The position numbers and the translations under genes were made by a program. The notes below the pieces were generated by a model. The model was not told the DNA's origin. It searched no databases and was given only the letters and a program-made list of their open reading frames with translations. A DNA stretch of 64,000 nt, from assembly GCA_903838705.1 (NCBI GenBank), contig CAILZL010000014.1, positions 1 through 64,000 of the forward strand, read 5' to 3'. The DNA comes from an uncultured Pseudomonadota bacterium. Its GTDB lineage: Bacteria; Pseudomonadota; Gammaproteobacteria; Steroidobacterales; Steroidobacteraceae. Position 1 is the first letter of the stretch; each line of letters starts with the position of its first letter. This document shows, one piece after another, positions 1 to 8,433 of the stretch.

Positions 1-421
1 CAAGCCTGACGAATCGATCAAGGTGTATGAGCAGTGGTTGCAGCGTGAGCCGAAGTCGATGGTGGCGGCGAATAATCTGGTGATGCTGCTGCTGAACTAC
101 CGCAATGACAAGGCCAGTCTGGACCGGTCGGTGAAGCTGGCTGAAGGGCTGGTCAGTGCCACCGATCCTGCGTTGCTGGATACCCGCGGCTGGGTGAAGT
201 ACCGGGTGGGGGATTATCCGGGAGCGGTGAACCTGTTGCAGCAGGCCTCGAAGGCGGCGCCGGCTAACCGGACGATGAGTTATCACCTTGGGATGGCGCA
301 GTGGAAGGCGGGGAATGTGGCGGAGGCGAAACTGAATCTGCAGGCGGCGGTGAAGGACAATGTACCGTTTGTGGGCAATGAAGAAGCCCGCAAGGCACTG
401 GCCGCCATCGGTACAAAGTAA
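1..421 (+). CDS. TPR-repeat protein, C-terminal part (5' end outside window)
   Basis: The frame is open from the first bases of the window, so only the last ~140 residues are seen and the true start lies upstream. The visible part has helical 34-residue TPR-type units, for example around DTRGWVKYRVGDYPGAVNLL and SYHLGMAQWKAGNVAEAKLN, separated by proline-containing turns. TPR arrays mediate protein-protein contacts. Such C-terminal arrays are common in exported TPR proteins of polysaccharide and exosortase loci, but nothing visible here fixes a pathway. The gene is followed by a strong hairpin at 480-526. Confidence 0.8.
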   Translation, partial: KPDESIKVYEQWLQREPKSMVAANNLVMLLLNYRNDKASLDRSVKLAEGLVSATDPALLDTRGWVKYRVGDYPGAVNLLQQASKAAPANRTMSYHLGMAQWKAGNVAEAKLNLQAAVKDNVPFVGNEEARKALAAIGTK

Positions 422-479
422 AAGCACCGCTTGGTCAACTGCGCAGATAAAGGCATACAAGATATTCGTGCAAGCGTTT

Positions 480-526
480 GCACTCGCTGCATTTGAAATC
501 GACATGGGTTTCAATGCAGCGAGTGC
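480..526. other. Strong hairpin downstream of the TPR gene
   Basis: A perfect 13-bp stem (480-492 with 514-526, arm GCACTCGCTGCAT) extends with one bulge through TTGAAA/TTTCA, leaving a short loop. No T-tract follows, so it is not a classic intrinsic terminator. It may stabilise the 3' end of the upstream transcript or act as an attenuator. Confidence 0.6.
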
Positions 527-771
527 TTGAGTGATGTGCACATGAAGCAACCTTGCTTGCATACTTGGTGATGATGCGAACAAAGTTTGTAATAGCGTCA
601 TATCACGCCAACGATAAATTCGGCGTTTCACTCTGTTGGCAACATTTTGTTTCTTCGTGTATGATTTGCACCGTTCTGGTATCTGATGTCGTTGTTTTTA
701 TTGGAGCTTGGCCACTGTGCCAAAATGAGAGCGAGGCCTAACCTTGTTGTCTGGTTCCAGTACGATTAATG

Positions 772-796
772 CAAACCCCGGTACTCCCGGGGTTTG
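772..796. terminator. Terminator-like perfect hairpin before tRNA-Cys
   Basis: CAAACCCCGG (772-781) and CCGGGGTTTG (787-796) form a perfect 10-bp GC-rich stem with a 5-nt loop. There is no long T-tract afterwards, so a terminator role is inferred from stem strength and position only. Confidence 0.4.
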
Positions 797-814
797 GTGC
801 ATCTAGCAGGTCAA

Positions 815-834
815 TTTTGCATTTTGATGCAAAA
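815..834. repeat. 8-bp inverted repeat just upstream of tRNA-Cys
   Basis: TTTTGCAT (815-822) and ATGCAAAA (827-834) are perfect inverted copies with a 4-nt centre. They end 13 bases before the tRNA. This could be an operator or part of the tRNA promoter region, but no regulator is identified. Confidence 0.35.
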
Positions 835-847
835 CGTTATGTTGATA

Positions 848-921
848 GGCCAGGTGGCAGAGTGGTCATGCAGCGGCCTGCAAAGCCGTCTACGCCGGTT
901 CGATTCCGACCCTGGCCTCCA
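848..921 (+). tRNA. tRNA-Cys (GCA)
   Basis: A 74-nt cloverleaf. The 7-bp acceptor stem is GGCCAGG (848-854) with CCTGGCC (911-917), followed by a T discriminator and an encoded CCA (919-921). The anticodon stem is GCGGC/GCCGT with loop CTGCAAA and anticodon GCA at 880-882. The T-loop TTCGATT is intact. Confidence 0.95.
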
Positions 922-1007
922 TCAACAATAAACAGGGAAACGATCTGCAAGACCTGAATCACCGTCCGGTTTCAATAGCGGCGGAATGACCACAAGGTAA
1001 GTTGATC

Positions 1008-1481
1008 ATGAGCGAGCATCCCGAGAAGAATGCTGCGCCGGAACAGGCGCCATCACAAAAGACCGGATCAGATGATCCCGGCTTGTATATCGGCTATCTG
1101 GTCACTGGTGTGCGAACACGAATGATGCAGGAAATGGACTCCTGTCTGACACCGCATGGTTTGACCGGTGCCCAGTTCATTATCCTGAGGCGAATTGCAG
1201 AAGGCGTTGCGACGACTGCTGCCGATCTTTGTCGTGTGCTTGAATACGATACGGGTTCAATGACACGGATGCTGGATCGTCTGGAAGAGAAATGTGTCAT
1301 CATCCGTGAACGGTCATCAGATGATCGACGTGTGATTAATATACAGCTCACCGCTCAGGGTGCAGAGCAGTATCCCAGATTGAAAGATGAAGTGAGCCGG
1401 GTATTCAACCGTCGCCTGGCGTCGCTGAATGAGCAGGAACTGATAGAGCTGCGCAGCATGCTGGAAAGGCTGGCCAAATAA
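1008..1481 (+). CDS. MarR-family transcriptional regulator
   Basis: 157 aa. It has the MarR winged-helix layout: an N-terminal dimer helix (GYLVTGVRTRMMQEMDSCL), the HTH around TTAADLCRVLEYDTGSMTRM, and a wing with SSDDRRVINIQLTAQG, the DxR-x(n)-LT signature of the family. Such proteins repress nearby efflux or stress genes until a small aromatic ligand binds. The start is the ATG at 1008, preceded by AAGG at proper spacing; a TTG at 1002 in the same frame has poorer spacing. No obvious divergent target gene lies next to it. The next gene (histone-deacetylase-like, 1748) is 266 bases downstream, so the regulon is unknown. Confidence 0.85.
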   Translation: MSEHPEKNAAPEQAPSQKTGSDDPGLYIGYLVTGVRTRMMQEMDSCLTPHGLTGAQFIILRRIAEGVATTAADLCRVLEYDTGSMTRMLDRLEEKCVIIRERSSDDRRVINIQLTAQGAEQYPRLKDEVSRVFNRRLASLNEQELIELRSMLERLAK

Positions 1482-1747
1482 AATCTGGCGGTTTGCATAG
1501 TTGTACGCCCGAATGCTGTTGTGGTCGATAGCGGGTTCCGTTCGGATGTTTCTCAAAATCAGCACTTATAAGCACCGGTCTGCCTTAAATTATTAATTTC
1601 TGATCTGGCGCATTTCCTTGCCAGCAGAATAGTCAATCAGCTGATTGAATTTGTCTATGAACTCACTGTAAGGTCTGTTGGTAATTGCCGGGTGAATGGC
1701 GTCAGGACGCGTAATAGTCTGAAGGTAACGAGAGACCGTAAGGCGTA

Positions 1748-2701
1748 ATGATTCCACAAAATAAACCGGTGCTACTCGTTGCAGGTGAGGCAATCGCCCG
1801 CTATGGTTTTCCGGGTGGTCATCCCTTCGGCACAGACCGGCATGAGGTGTTCATGACGGAGTTGAAGCATGCTGGCCTGGAATCAAGGCTGCAGCACGCT
1901 GATCCACGAATGGCAACACGTGAAGAAATGGAGCTGTTTCATCATGCCGCTTATATTGATCTGTTGATCGAGCGTTCCCAGACCGGGATGGGATTTCTGG
2001 ATACGGGCGATACACCTGCATTCAAGGGTGTATATGAAGCAGCAGCGAACGTTGTCGGTAGTACGTTACTGGGTGTGGAAGCGTTGATGGATGGCACAGC
2101 GCGTCGCGCATTTATTCCCATTGCCGGGCTGCATCATGCAACACGCGCAGGTGCGGCAGGTTTCTGTGCACTGAATGATTGTGGTATTGCTATCGAAGTG
2201 CTGAGACGTCGTTATGGACTGAGACGGGTGGTTTACGTTGATATTGATGCACACCATGGTGACGGTGTGTATTACGGATTTATTGATGATCCGGATCTGC
2301 TGATTGTAGATATTCATGAGGATGGAAGCAGTCTTTATCCCGGTACCGGTACGGCTAGTGAAACCGGTCAGGGAGAGGCAATCGGTACTAAGCTCAATAT
2401 TCCCTTACCAGCAGGGTCCGGCGACAAGAAGTTCTTCGAGGTATGGCAGCAGGTTGAACGTTTTCTGGAAGCGAAACAGCCGGATTTCATCCTGTTTCAA
2501 TGTGGGGCGGACAGTCTGGAGGGCGATCCGATCACTCACCTGTGTCTGACCGAGGAGGCACACGCACATGCCGCGCAGCGGCTATGCCAGCTGGCCGACA
2601 GAATGGGCCATGGTCGAGTGCTGGCTATGGGCGGGGGTGGCTATAACCGCCGCAATCTGGCGCGTGCGTGGACGCGGGTCGTGCAGGCGCTGGCAGCATA
2701 A
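1748..2701 (+). CDS. Histone deacetylase / acetylpolyamine amidohydrolase family enzyme
   Basis: 317 aa. This family uses a Zn-bound water to remove acetyl groups from acetyl-lysine or acetylated polyamines. Expected active-site motifs are present: GLHHA (catalytic His129/His130), DIDAHHGDG (zinc ligands Asp167 and His169), GADSLEGDP (third ligand Asp255), and GGGGY with Tyr299, which stabilises the oxyanion. The length fits a single-domain bacterial class II/AcuC-like enzyme. In bacteria, substrates are usually acetylated small molecules or enzymes such as acetyl-CoA synthetase rather than histones; which one applies here is not visible. The gene converges on the DUF3108 gene with only 3 bases between the stop codons. 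Confidence 0.9.
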   Translation: MIPQNKPVLLVAGEAIARYGFPGGHPFGTDRHEVFMTELKHAGLESRLQHADPRMATREEMELFHHAAYIDLLIERSQTGMGFLDTGDTPAFKGVYEAAANVVGSTLLGVEALMDGTARRAFIPIAGLHHATRAGAAGFCALNDCGIAIEVLRRRYGLRRVVYVDIDAHHGDGVYYGFIDDPDLLIVDIHEDGSSLYPGTGTASETGQGEAIGTKLNIPLPAGSGDKKFFEVWQQVERFLEAKQPDFILFQCGADSLEGDPITHLCLTEEAHAHAAQRLCQLADRMGHGRVLAMGGGGYNRRNLARAWTRVVQALAA

Positions 2702-2704
2702 TCA

Positions 2705-3427
2705 TTACAGGAACTGAATTGATTTCAGTTCCATCACGACATCAACTTTGCCCTTGCTGGTTCGTTCAGCACGTACAGGCAGATAACCCAGTCTGGCAGC
2801 GTACCAGTAGCGGGTAATGCGGCTGCTTCCAGCGCGCTCACTCTTCAGTACCACGGTATCGAATTCACCGGCTTGAGTGCGGATATGTTCGGTGCCCTGT
2901 CTGGTAATCATGAATTCCTGTAACTCGTTTTTTTCGAGCATGATCAGTTTGCCGGGTTCCTTGCCAGTTTGAAGGGCTAGCGAGGCGCTGAGCTGGATGC
3001 TTAACCGGTCCTGTACGCCATGTGGAACAGTCATGATGAAATCCTGATCTTTGTAATGACCTTTTACCTGATTGTTGTTCCAGTCAAAAATGTAGCTGAT
3101 GTCATCTTCTGTTTTTTTACTGCCGTCTTCTGAATTGAAATGCAGTGGTTTAATGTCAACTCCATCCAGTATTAATATGCTGGTGTCTTCGGCCTGATCG
3201 CTGGTGAACAGGCTGCCCAGGAAATTTGGCAGGAGCCGTGAGCTGAAAACAAATTGATCTGTGTTTTGTTTATTCAGAGAAAACTCAATGTCGCCGCCAC
3301 TCAGGCCGCGAAATTTCACGTTGTAAAGCGCTTTGTAGGGTTTAAGAACAGGGTTGCTTTGCGCAACTGCACCCTGCGATAACAGCAGCAGTGTGATTGG
3401 CAGCAGGGTTTTGATGTTGAATAGCAA
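2705..3427 (-). CDS. DUF3108 periplasmic protein
   Basis: 240 aa. A Sec signal peptide covers about residues 1-22 (MLFNIKTLLPITLLLLSQG, cleavage after AVA). The mature part reads like DUF3108: YKALYNVKFRGLSGGDIEFS near the N-terminus, a beta-rich middle, and the C-terminal block ITRYWYAARLGYLPVRAER. The molecular role of the family is unknown; it is an exported beta-sheet protein. It follows purN by 15 bases on the same strand, so it is probably the last gene of the purM-purN-DUF3108 transcript, a linkage common in gammaproteobacteria. Confidence 0.85.
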   Translation of the reverse strand: MLFNIKTLLPITLLLLSQGAVAQSNPVLKPYKALYNVKFRGLSGGDIEFSLNKQNTDQFVFSSRLLPNFLGSLFTSDQAEDTSILILDGVDIKPLHFNSEDGSKKTEDDISYIFDWNNNQVKGHYKDQDFIMTVPHGVQDRLSIQLSASLALQTGKEPGKLIMLEKNELQEFMITRQGTEHIRTQAGEFDTVVLKSERAGSSRITRYWYAARLGYLPVRAERTSKGKVDVVMELKSIQFL

Positions 3428-3442
3428 GGCACTGCTCTTGGT

Positions 3443-4111
3443 TTAGGGTGTTTTTCCATTCATGACCTGCAACGGGGCATTCAGTTCCCTGTCATCCAGC
3501 CAGACCTTACCGGAACGCAAGCGCAGGCGACCTTCTGCAAACAGTTGTACTGCCAGCGGATAGATGTGATGTTCCTGCTGCAGCACTCGCTCGGCCAGTG
3601 ACTCGGCACTGTCATCTTTCAGCACGGGAACCCTTGCCTGTATCACAACAGGGCCGCCGTCCAGCTCTGGTGTGACGAAATGCACGCTGGCACCATGTAC
3701 CTCATCACCCGCATCAAGTGCCCGCTGATGAGTGTGCAGGCCGGGATACCTGGGCAGCAAGGATGGATGGATATTCAGCATTCTGTCAGTGAAACGGGAT
3801 ACAAACTGGCTGTCAAGGATGCGCATGAATCCGGCTAGAATCACAAGTTCAGGTTCATAGCTGGAGACCTTCTTTGCGAGTGCTGCATCAAACTCACTGC
3901 GTTGTGCAAAGGCCTTCGGGTTGAGTGATTCGGTCTTGATGCCCATGCCTGATGCCGTAACCAGGCCCTTGGCATCGGCTCTGTCACTGATCACTGCCCT
4001 GATTTCGATTGGCAGCTCGCCCGTTTGCATCAGCTCAGCCAGGCGGCACATGTTGCTACCCGTGCCTGATATCAGGATGACAACCGGCAGTTTCCTGTCA
4101 GTCACAGTCAT
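3443..4111 (-). CDS. purN: Phosphoribosylglycinamide formyltransferase PurN
   Basis: 222 aa. It transfers the formyl group of 10-formyl-THF to GAR, the third step of de novo purine synthesis. The nucleotide-binding N-terminus LISGTGSNM is present, as is the catalytic set Asn113-His115 (LNIHPSLLP) and Asp151 (ELDGGP). The length is near the usual 210-220 aa. Its ATG overlaps the purM stop codon (TAATG), so translation is probably coupled and the two enzymes, two steps apart in the pathway, are made together. Confidence 0.96.
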   Translation of the reverse strand: MTVTDRKLPVVILISGTGSNMCRLAELMQTGELPIEIRAVISDRADAKGLVTASGMGIKTESLNPKAFAQRSEFDAALAKKVSSYEPELVILAGFMRILDSQFVSRFTDRMLNIHPSLLPRYPGLHTHQRALDAGDEVHGASVHFVTPELDGGPVVIQARVPVLKDDSAESLAERVLQQEHHIYPLAVQLFAEGRLRLRSGKVWLDDRELNAPLQVMNGKTP

Positions 4112-5145
4112 TAACCCTGCACTACCACGCCACCATTACCCGCACGTACTTTACCGATGATAAAGGCAGGTTCGTTCAGTGATTTCAGTATGGAAAGTGC
4201 CTTGTCTGCATTCTCTGGTGCTACGCAAATGGTCATGCCCACGCCACAGTTGAAGGTGCGCAGCATTTCATGTTCATTAATGTTGCCCTGCTGTTGCAAC
4301 CACTGAAACACGGGTGGCAGAGTCCAGCTATTGCGATCAATGACGACTTCAAGACCATCTGGCACTACACGTGGAATGTTTTCCAGTAACCCGCCGCCCG
4401 TGATATGGGCTACACCGTGTACCGGTACCTGTTGCATTAATGCCAGCACGCTTTTCACATAGATGCGTGTCGGAGCCAGCAGGGCGTCATATAACAATCC
4501 GTTACTGAGTTTTGTGTCGGGAGTGGCATGTGCACGCTCCAGTAATTTACGGATCAGTGAATAACCATTGGAATGCGGACCCGATGAGGGCAGGGCAATC
4601 AGTATGTCGCCGGCACTGGTTTTACTGCCATCGATGATCTGATCCTTTTCAACAATGCCAACACAGAATCCGGCCAGATCGTAATCACCAGCGGCATACA
4701 TGCCCGGCATTTCTGCTGTTTCACCGCCAATCAATGCGCAGCCTGAAAGAATACAGCCATCCACGATACCCTTGATGACTGACTCGGCTACATCCACGCT
4801 CAATTTGCCGGTGGCGTAGTAGTCCAGAAAAAATAATGGCTCGGCACCCTGTACCACCACATCGTTGACACACATGCCAACCAGATCGATACCGATAGTG
4901 TCATGGCGTCCGGTTTCAATTGCCAGTCGCAGTTTGGTGCCCACTCCATCTGTTCCGGAAACCAGTACCGGCTTGCGATAACGATCCAGAGGTACTTCGA
5001 ACAGCGCCCCGAATCCACCCAGACCACCCATGACTTCGCGGCGCATTGATCGTTTGACGTGCGGTTTGATGCGTTCGACCAGCGCCTCGCCTGCGTCAAT
5101 ATCTACACCGGCATCGCGGTAAGTCAGTGATTGTTGATCAGACAT
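4111..5145 (-). CDS. purM: Phosphoribosylformylglycinamidine cyclo-ligase PurM
   Basis: 344 aa, full length. It closes the imidazole ring of FGAM to give AIR using ATP, the fifth step of de novo purine synthesis. Family signatures are visible: [20 protein letters not shown] at the N-terminus, the ATP/phosphate loop [24 protein letters not shown], and [10 protein letters not shown] near the C-terminal half. It is the first gene of a minus-strand operon with purN and the DUF3108 gene, and is divergent from the DUF2066 gene across a 161-bp intergenic region that must hold both promoters. Confidence 0.97.
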   Translation of the reverse strand: MSDQQSLTYRDAGVDIDAGEALVERIKPHVKRSMRREVMGGLGGFGALFEVPLDRYRKPVLVSGTDGVGTKLRLAIETGRHDTIGIDLVGMCVNDVVVQGAEPLFFLDYYATGKLSVDVAESVIKGIVDGCILSGCALIGGETAEMPGMYAAGDYDLAGFCVGIVEKDQIIDGSKTSAGDILIALPSSGPHSNGYSLIRKLLERAHATPDTKLSNGLLYDALLAPTRIYVKSVLALMQQVPVHGVAHITGGGLLENIPRVVPDGLEVVIDRNSWTLPPVFQWLQQQGNINEHEMLRTFNCGVGMTICVAPENADKALSILKSLNEPAFIIGKVRAGNGGVVVQG

Positions 5146-5306
5146 GAATTGCTCTTTTGCTCAGTACAATTGACAACGGGTTTTTGCAATGCTGTGCCCG
5201 GGAACGGGTGCAGCCGGCAAGGGGTGTGCTATTTTACACGCTAGGGCTCTAACACAGAATGCAAATCGCACCGCCACACAAGCAATCCTGAGCAATCGGC
5301 AGAATA

Positions 5307-6299
5307 ATGCAGCAAATTCAAGCAATGGTTTCCGGGCTGGTCGGAAAATGCAGCGTAAAAATGTGGCTTTGTCTGATCATCATGGGTCTGGTGCCCGGCT
5401 GGGCGGCAGCCATAAATGTAACTGATCTTTATGTGGCCACGGTTCGAGTGACTGACCGGAGCGAAACGGCCCGTAACCTCGCCGTAGCTAACGCGTTGGG
5501 GGTGGTACTGGCCAGGCTTAGCGGTCAGCAAGAAAAGGCAACCCGGCTGGCGACAACACAGACTAATGCTGCACGTCTTGTTCAACGGGTTGGTTATGTG
5601 GCGGGTGGACAACTGGAAGTGGGGTTTGACAGTGCAGCGATTAATGCTCTGCTGGAGCAGGCGGGCTTGCCGTTGTGGGATCGTATCCGGCCTGCCACAT
5701 TGATCGTGTTGCCTGCTGCTCTGCAGGCCATGACTGAAGTGCGTGCAACTGTTGAACAGGCTGCCAAAGATCGTGGCTTGCCGCTGGTCTGGTCAACGGC
5801 CGAAAGCAGTGAGCAATTTTCTATCAATAGTCTGGGCCAGTTGCAGACACTGGCCCGGCAGTATCAGGCCGAAACGGTGTTGCTGGTGCGCACCACGACT
5901 GGTGAGCCGGTGGCCACCAACTTGCGCTGGCAACTTGTATTCCGGGGTGCGAGCCAGGAAGTGAGTGGGGGAGTAGAAGAGGGTCTCAATTTCGCGGCCG
6001 ATCAGATCAGTCGGTACTATGCGGTTGCAGGCAGACAGACATCAAGACAGATACTGGAAGTAGCAGGTGTGGATACTGTTGAGGCCTATGCCGGTGCTCT
6101 GAATTACCTCAACAGTATGCTGGTGGTGCGTGCTGTTTCAATGCAATCCTTGCAGGGTGATGTGGTGCGCTTGCAGGTTGATTTGCGCGGCAATCAGGAG
6201 ACATTACGCCGGGTGCTGTCTGTGGAGCAGGTTCTGACTGCACAGCCTTCCTCTACAGCAGAGGCCAGCTCTACCTTGAGTTATCGTTACAATCATTAG
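5307..6299 (+). CDS. DUF2066 exported protein
   Basis: 330 aa. A hydrophobic stretch at residues ~18-35 (VKMWLCLIIMGLVPGWAAA) is a signal peptide, followed by NVTDLYVATVRVTDRSETAR, the start of the DUF2066 domain. The family is conserved next to purM, a CDP-alcohol phosphatidyltransferase and hda in many gammaproteobacteria, and has no assigned biochemical role. The chosen ATG has only a weak upstream ribosome site; internal Met codons at 5325 or 5349 would give a shorter signal peptide. The gene is followed 29 bases later by the phosphatidyltransferase gene. Confidence 0.8.
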   Translation: MQQIQAMVSGLVGKCSVKMWLCLIIMGLVPGWAAAINVTDLYVATVRVTDRSETARNLAVANALGVVLARLSGQQEKATRLATTQTNAARLVQRVGYVAGGQLEVGFDSAAINALLEQAGLPLWDRIRPATLIVLPAALQAMTEVRATVEQAAKDRGLPLVWSTAESSEQFSINSLGQLQTLARQYQAETVLLVRTTTGEPVATNLRWQLVFRGASQEVSGGVEEGLNFAADQISRYYAVAGRQTSRQILEVAGVDTVEAYAGALNYLNSMLVVRAVSMQSLQGDVVRLQVDLRGNQETLRRVLSVEQVLTAQPSSTAEASSTLSYRYNH

Positions 6300-6328
6300 G
6301 AAACAGCCGGGTCAACTGAAACCTTCTT

Positions 6329-6919
6329 ATGAATTTGCGCTGGTTACCGAATGGTTTGTGTGTATTGCGGATGCTGTTAGTGCTGCCGGTGGCGTGGCTG
6401 TTGCTGCGCGGCGAATTTATTCTGACGCTGGTGGTGTTTTTCATTGCAGCAGTGACTGATGCCGCCGATGGGTTTCTGGCAAAGCGATATCACTGGGAAT
6501 CCGAGCTTGGCAAAATACTGGATCCGCTGGCAGACAAGCTGCTGTTGATAACCGTGTTTGTAACCCTGGCAAATCTGCAACTGGTGCCGGTCTGGCTGGC
6601 AGCACTGGCTGTGCTGAGAGATTTAATCATTACTATCGGTGCCATTTTCTATCGAGTGCTGTATGGCCCTATTGTTGGTGCGGCTCCGACTCTGCTCAGC
6701 AAACTGAATACCCTGGTGCAGATCATGTACGTATGCGGTGTAGTTTCAGCTGCTGCATTGCATGGTATGGATATCAGCTGGCCGCCAGCCTGGCTATTAA
6801 ATTCTGGATCCGGGGTGGTCGTATTGACCACATTGTTCAGCGGTTCTGATTACGTGCTGACATACAGCAAACGTGCTGCGCTGGCTCATCGCGAAAAACG
6901 TTTAACGCGAGGTCATTGA
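6329..6919 (+). CDS. CDP-alcohol phosphatidyltransferase family membrane protein
   Basis: 196 aa with several membrane segments (about residues 9-27, 30-46, 74-95, 130-145, 160-172). It carries the CDP-alcohol phosphotransferase motif as DAADGFLAK, then eight residues, then GKILDPLAD. The four Asp metal ligands are intact, while the Arg usually following Ala is Lys. Members displace CMP from CDP-diacylglycerol with an alcohol phosphate. This one may be a PgsA-type enzyme making phosphatidylglycerophosphate or a paralogue of it, so no symbol is given. The stop is 6 bases before the hda-like start, so they form an operon. Confidence 0.85.
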   Translation: MNLRWLPNGLCVLRMLLVLPVAWLLLRGEFILTLVVFFIAAVTDAADGFLAKRYHWESELGKILDPLADKLLLITVFVTLANLQLVPVWLAALAVLRDLIITIGAIFYRVLYGPIVGAAPTLLSKLNTLVQIMYVCGVVSAAALHGMDISWPPAWLLNSGSGVVVLTTLFSGSDYVLTYSKRAALAHREKRLTRGH

Positions 6920-6925
6920 AATTTC

Positions 6926-7651
6926 ATGGCCAGCAATCGTGATGTTTTGCGTCAGATTCCTTTGCCGATTCAGCTGCGCCCCGGTTCTGTATTCAGCAGT
7001 TACTATGCTGGTGCAAATCATGAAGCATTGAGTGTTCTGCAGAATCTGACTGGTACAGGTCCTAACCCCGTAATTTTTCTCACTGGTATCAGCGGAACGG
7101 GCAAGACACATCTGTTGCAGGCTGCCTGCGTAGCTGCGAGTGACCAGGCGCAGCAGGCGTGTTATCTGCCCCTGCGTGAGTTACATCATTATGGTCCGGA
7201 GTTGTTGCAGGGAACCGAACACATGAATCTGGTGTGTCTGGATGATGTCAGTCATATACTGCATCAGCCGGACTGGTCAAGAGCCCTGTTCAATCTGTAT
7301 CGCGAGATGGAAGAGAAGGGTGGCAAGCTCTTGCTGGCGGATGCACAGGCACCAGTGGCATTGACGATTGCTCTGCCGGATCTGGCTTCCCGTATTCTGG
7401 CCGGGGCCATTCTGCGATTACAGCCTCTGGATGAGCTCGCCCAGACGGAAGCCCTGCAGTTACATGCAAGGCTGCGTGGTCTTATTCTTCCGGATGACGT
7501 GCTGAACTACATACTGCGGCGTCTGCCGAGGGATATGCACACACTGTGTGGTTTTCTGGACGACATGGATATTGCCTCCCTGTCATCGCAACGCAAACTG
7601 ACTGTTCCTTTCGTGAAGCAGGTGCTGCTCGAAGCAGGCACCACTGCTTAG
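6926..7651 (+). CDS. hda: DnaA-related regulatory inactivator Hda
   Basis: 241 aa. Hda binds the DNA-loaded sliding clamp and stimulates hydrolysis of DnaA-bound ATP, preventing over-initiation. The N-terminus carries a clamp-binding-like motif (RQIPLPIQL), then Walker A GISGTGKT (54-61) and Walker B LVCLDD (Asp106-Asp107). The C-terminal AAA lid resembles DnaA domain III, and the DNA-binding domain IV of DnaA is absent, as expected. It lies directly after the phosphatidyltransferase gene, a linkage typical of gammaproteobacteria. A hairpin plus T-tract just past the stop (7658-7686) likely ends the transcript. Confidence 0.92.
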   Translation: MASNRDVLRQIPLPIQLRPGSVFSSYYAGANHEALSVLQNLTGTGPNPVIFLTGISGTGKTHLLQAACVAASDQAQQACYLPLRELHHYGPELLQGTEHMNLVCLDDVSHILHQPDWSRALFNLYREMEEKGGKLLLADAQAPVALTIALPDLASRILAGAILRLQPLDELAQTEALQLHARLRGLILPDDVLNYILRRLPRDMHTLCGFLDDMDIASLSSQRKLTVPFVKQVLLEAGTTA

Positions 7652-7657
7652 CGCGGT

Positions 7658-7686
7658 GCAATCAGTCATGTTTGCGATTGCTTTTT
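7658..7686 (+). terminator. Likely intrinsic terminator after hda
   Basis: GCAATC (7658-7663) pairs with GATTGC (7676-7681) and is followed by TTTTT (7682-7686). The stem is short and lies within the 3' end of the convergent permease gene, so support is moderate. Confidence 0.5.
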
Positions 7687-8433
7687 ACCCAGTGTCGCTG
7701 CCGCTAACCCGCATGCAGCCAGTGTCCAGACAATGACTGCCCCTGAGGGCAGGTCAAGTACAGCTGACAATGATAATCCAGCAGCGTAACCCGTGACCCC
7801 GATCAGATAGGCCTTTCTATACCGGCTGAAGCCGGATAGCTTGCGCGTGGCCAGCGCAGGAATAATCAGGCTTGAGAACACGAGGTACACGCCCACGAGC
7901 TGTACGGATGCGGTCACGGCAAGGGCGAAGATGCCATAAAAACCGAACCGTCCCAGTTTCTGTACCCAGCCTTGCCACAGAGCCAGCAGGATGAATGCTG
8001 ACAGGCCTCCCAGCCAGAACAACTGTGTGCTGTTCACCCACAGGATTTGCCCTACCAGCAGATCCTGCAAATGTTCGCCACCATGTGGGTTATTTGCCAA
8101 CAGCAGAATACCGCCACATGCCGCCAGAATGAACATGACGCCGATTAATGCCTCCTGATGTTCTGGTACCTTGCGTTCGGTCCAGGTCAGCAGCAGTGCA
8201 CCCAGCAGAGCAGCCACAATCGCGGCCAGCTGAACATACAGGCCACCTTCCGGTAGACCCAGTGCATCTGCCGCAATGACGCCCAATCCTGCAATCTGAG
8301 CAATGGCAAGATCAATGAAAACGATGCCACGGTCAAGTACCTGTGTACCCAATGGCACGTGTGTGAGGAGCACCAGCAGCCCTGCGATGAGCGCAGGGCC
8401 GAGAATTGCCCAGTCGAGAGCACTGAAATTCAT
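7666..8433 (-). CDS. ZnuB-like metal ABC transporter permease
   Basis: 255 aa, almost entirely hydrophobic, with seven to eight membrane helices. It belongs to the ABC-3 permease family used for Zn2+/Mn2+ import: FIDLAIAQIAGLGVIAADAL near residue 40 and VYLVFSSLIIPALATRK near residue 180 are the family's conserved cytoplasmic and membrane blocks. Its start overlaps the stop of the substrate-binding gene by 4 bases (ATGA). No ATP-binding subunit is encoded in this operon, so the transporter must use an ATPase encoded elsewhere or be incomplete. Zinc is the most likely ion, judging from the neighbours, but this is inferred. Confidence 0.88.
   Translation of the reverse strand: MNFSALDWAILGPALIAGLLVLLTHVPLGTQVLDRGIVFIDLAIAQIAGLGVIAADALGLPEGGLYVQLAAIVAALLGALLLTWTERKVPEHQEALIGVMFILAACGGILLLANNPHGGEHLQDLLVGQILWVNSTQLFWLGGLSAFILLALWQGWVQKLGRFGFYGIFALAVTASVQLVGVYLVFSSLIIPALATRKLSGFSRYRKAYLIGVTGYAAGLSLSAVLDLPSGAVIVWTLAACGLAAATLGKKQSQT

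Larger units (their letters stand above)
422..847. other. Intergenic stretch with hairpins, no credible gene
   Basis: About 425 bases separate the TPR gene from tRNA-Cys. The stretch holds three inverted repeats (480-526, 772-796, 815-834), listed separately. A 62-codon opening at 553-741 has no ribosome binding site, no recognisable motif and atypical composition, so it is not called. Confidence 0.6.

Noticed and set aside
553-741. 62-codon plus-strand opening upstream of tRNA-Cys
   Set aside because: No ribosome site, no motif and no coding bias; it lies between hairpins in an otherwise empty stretch.
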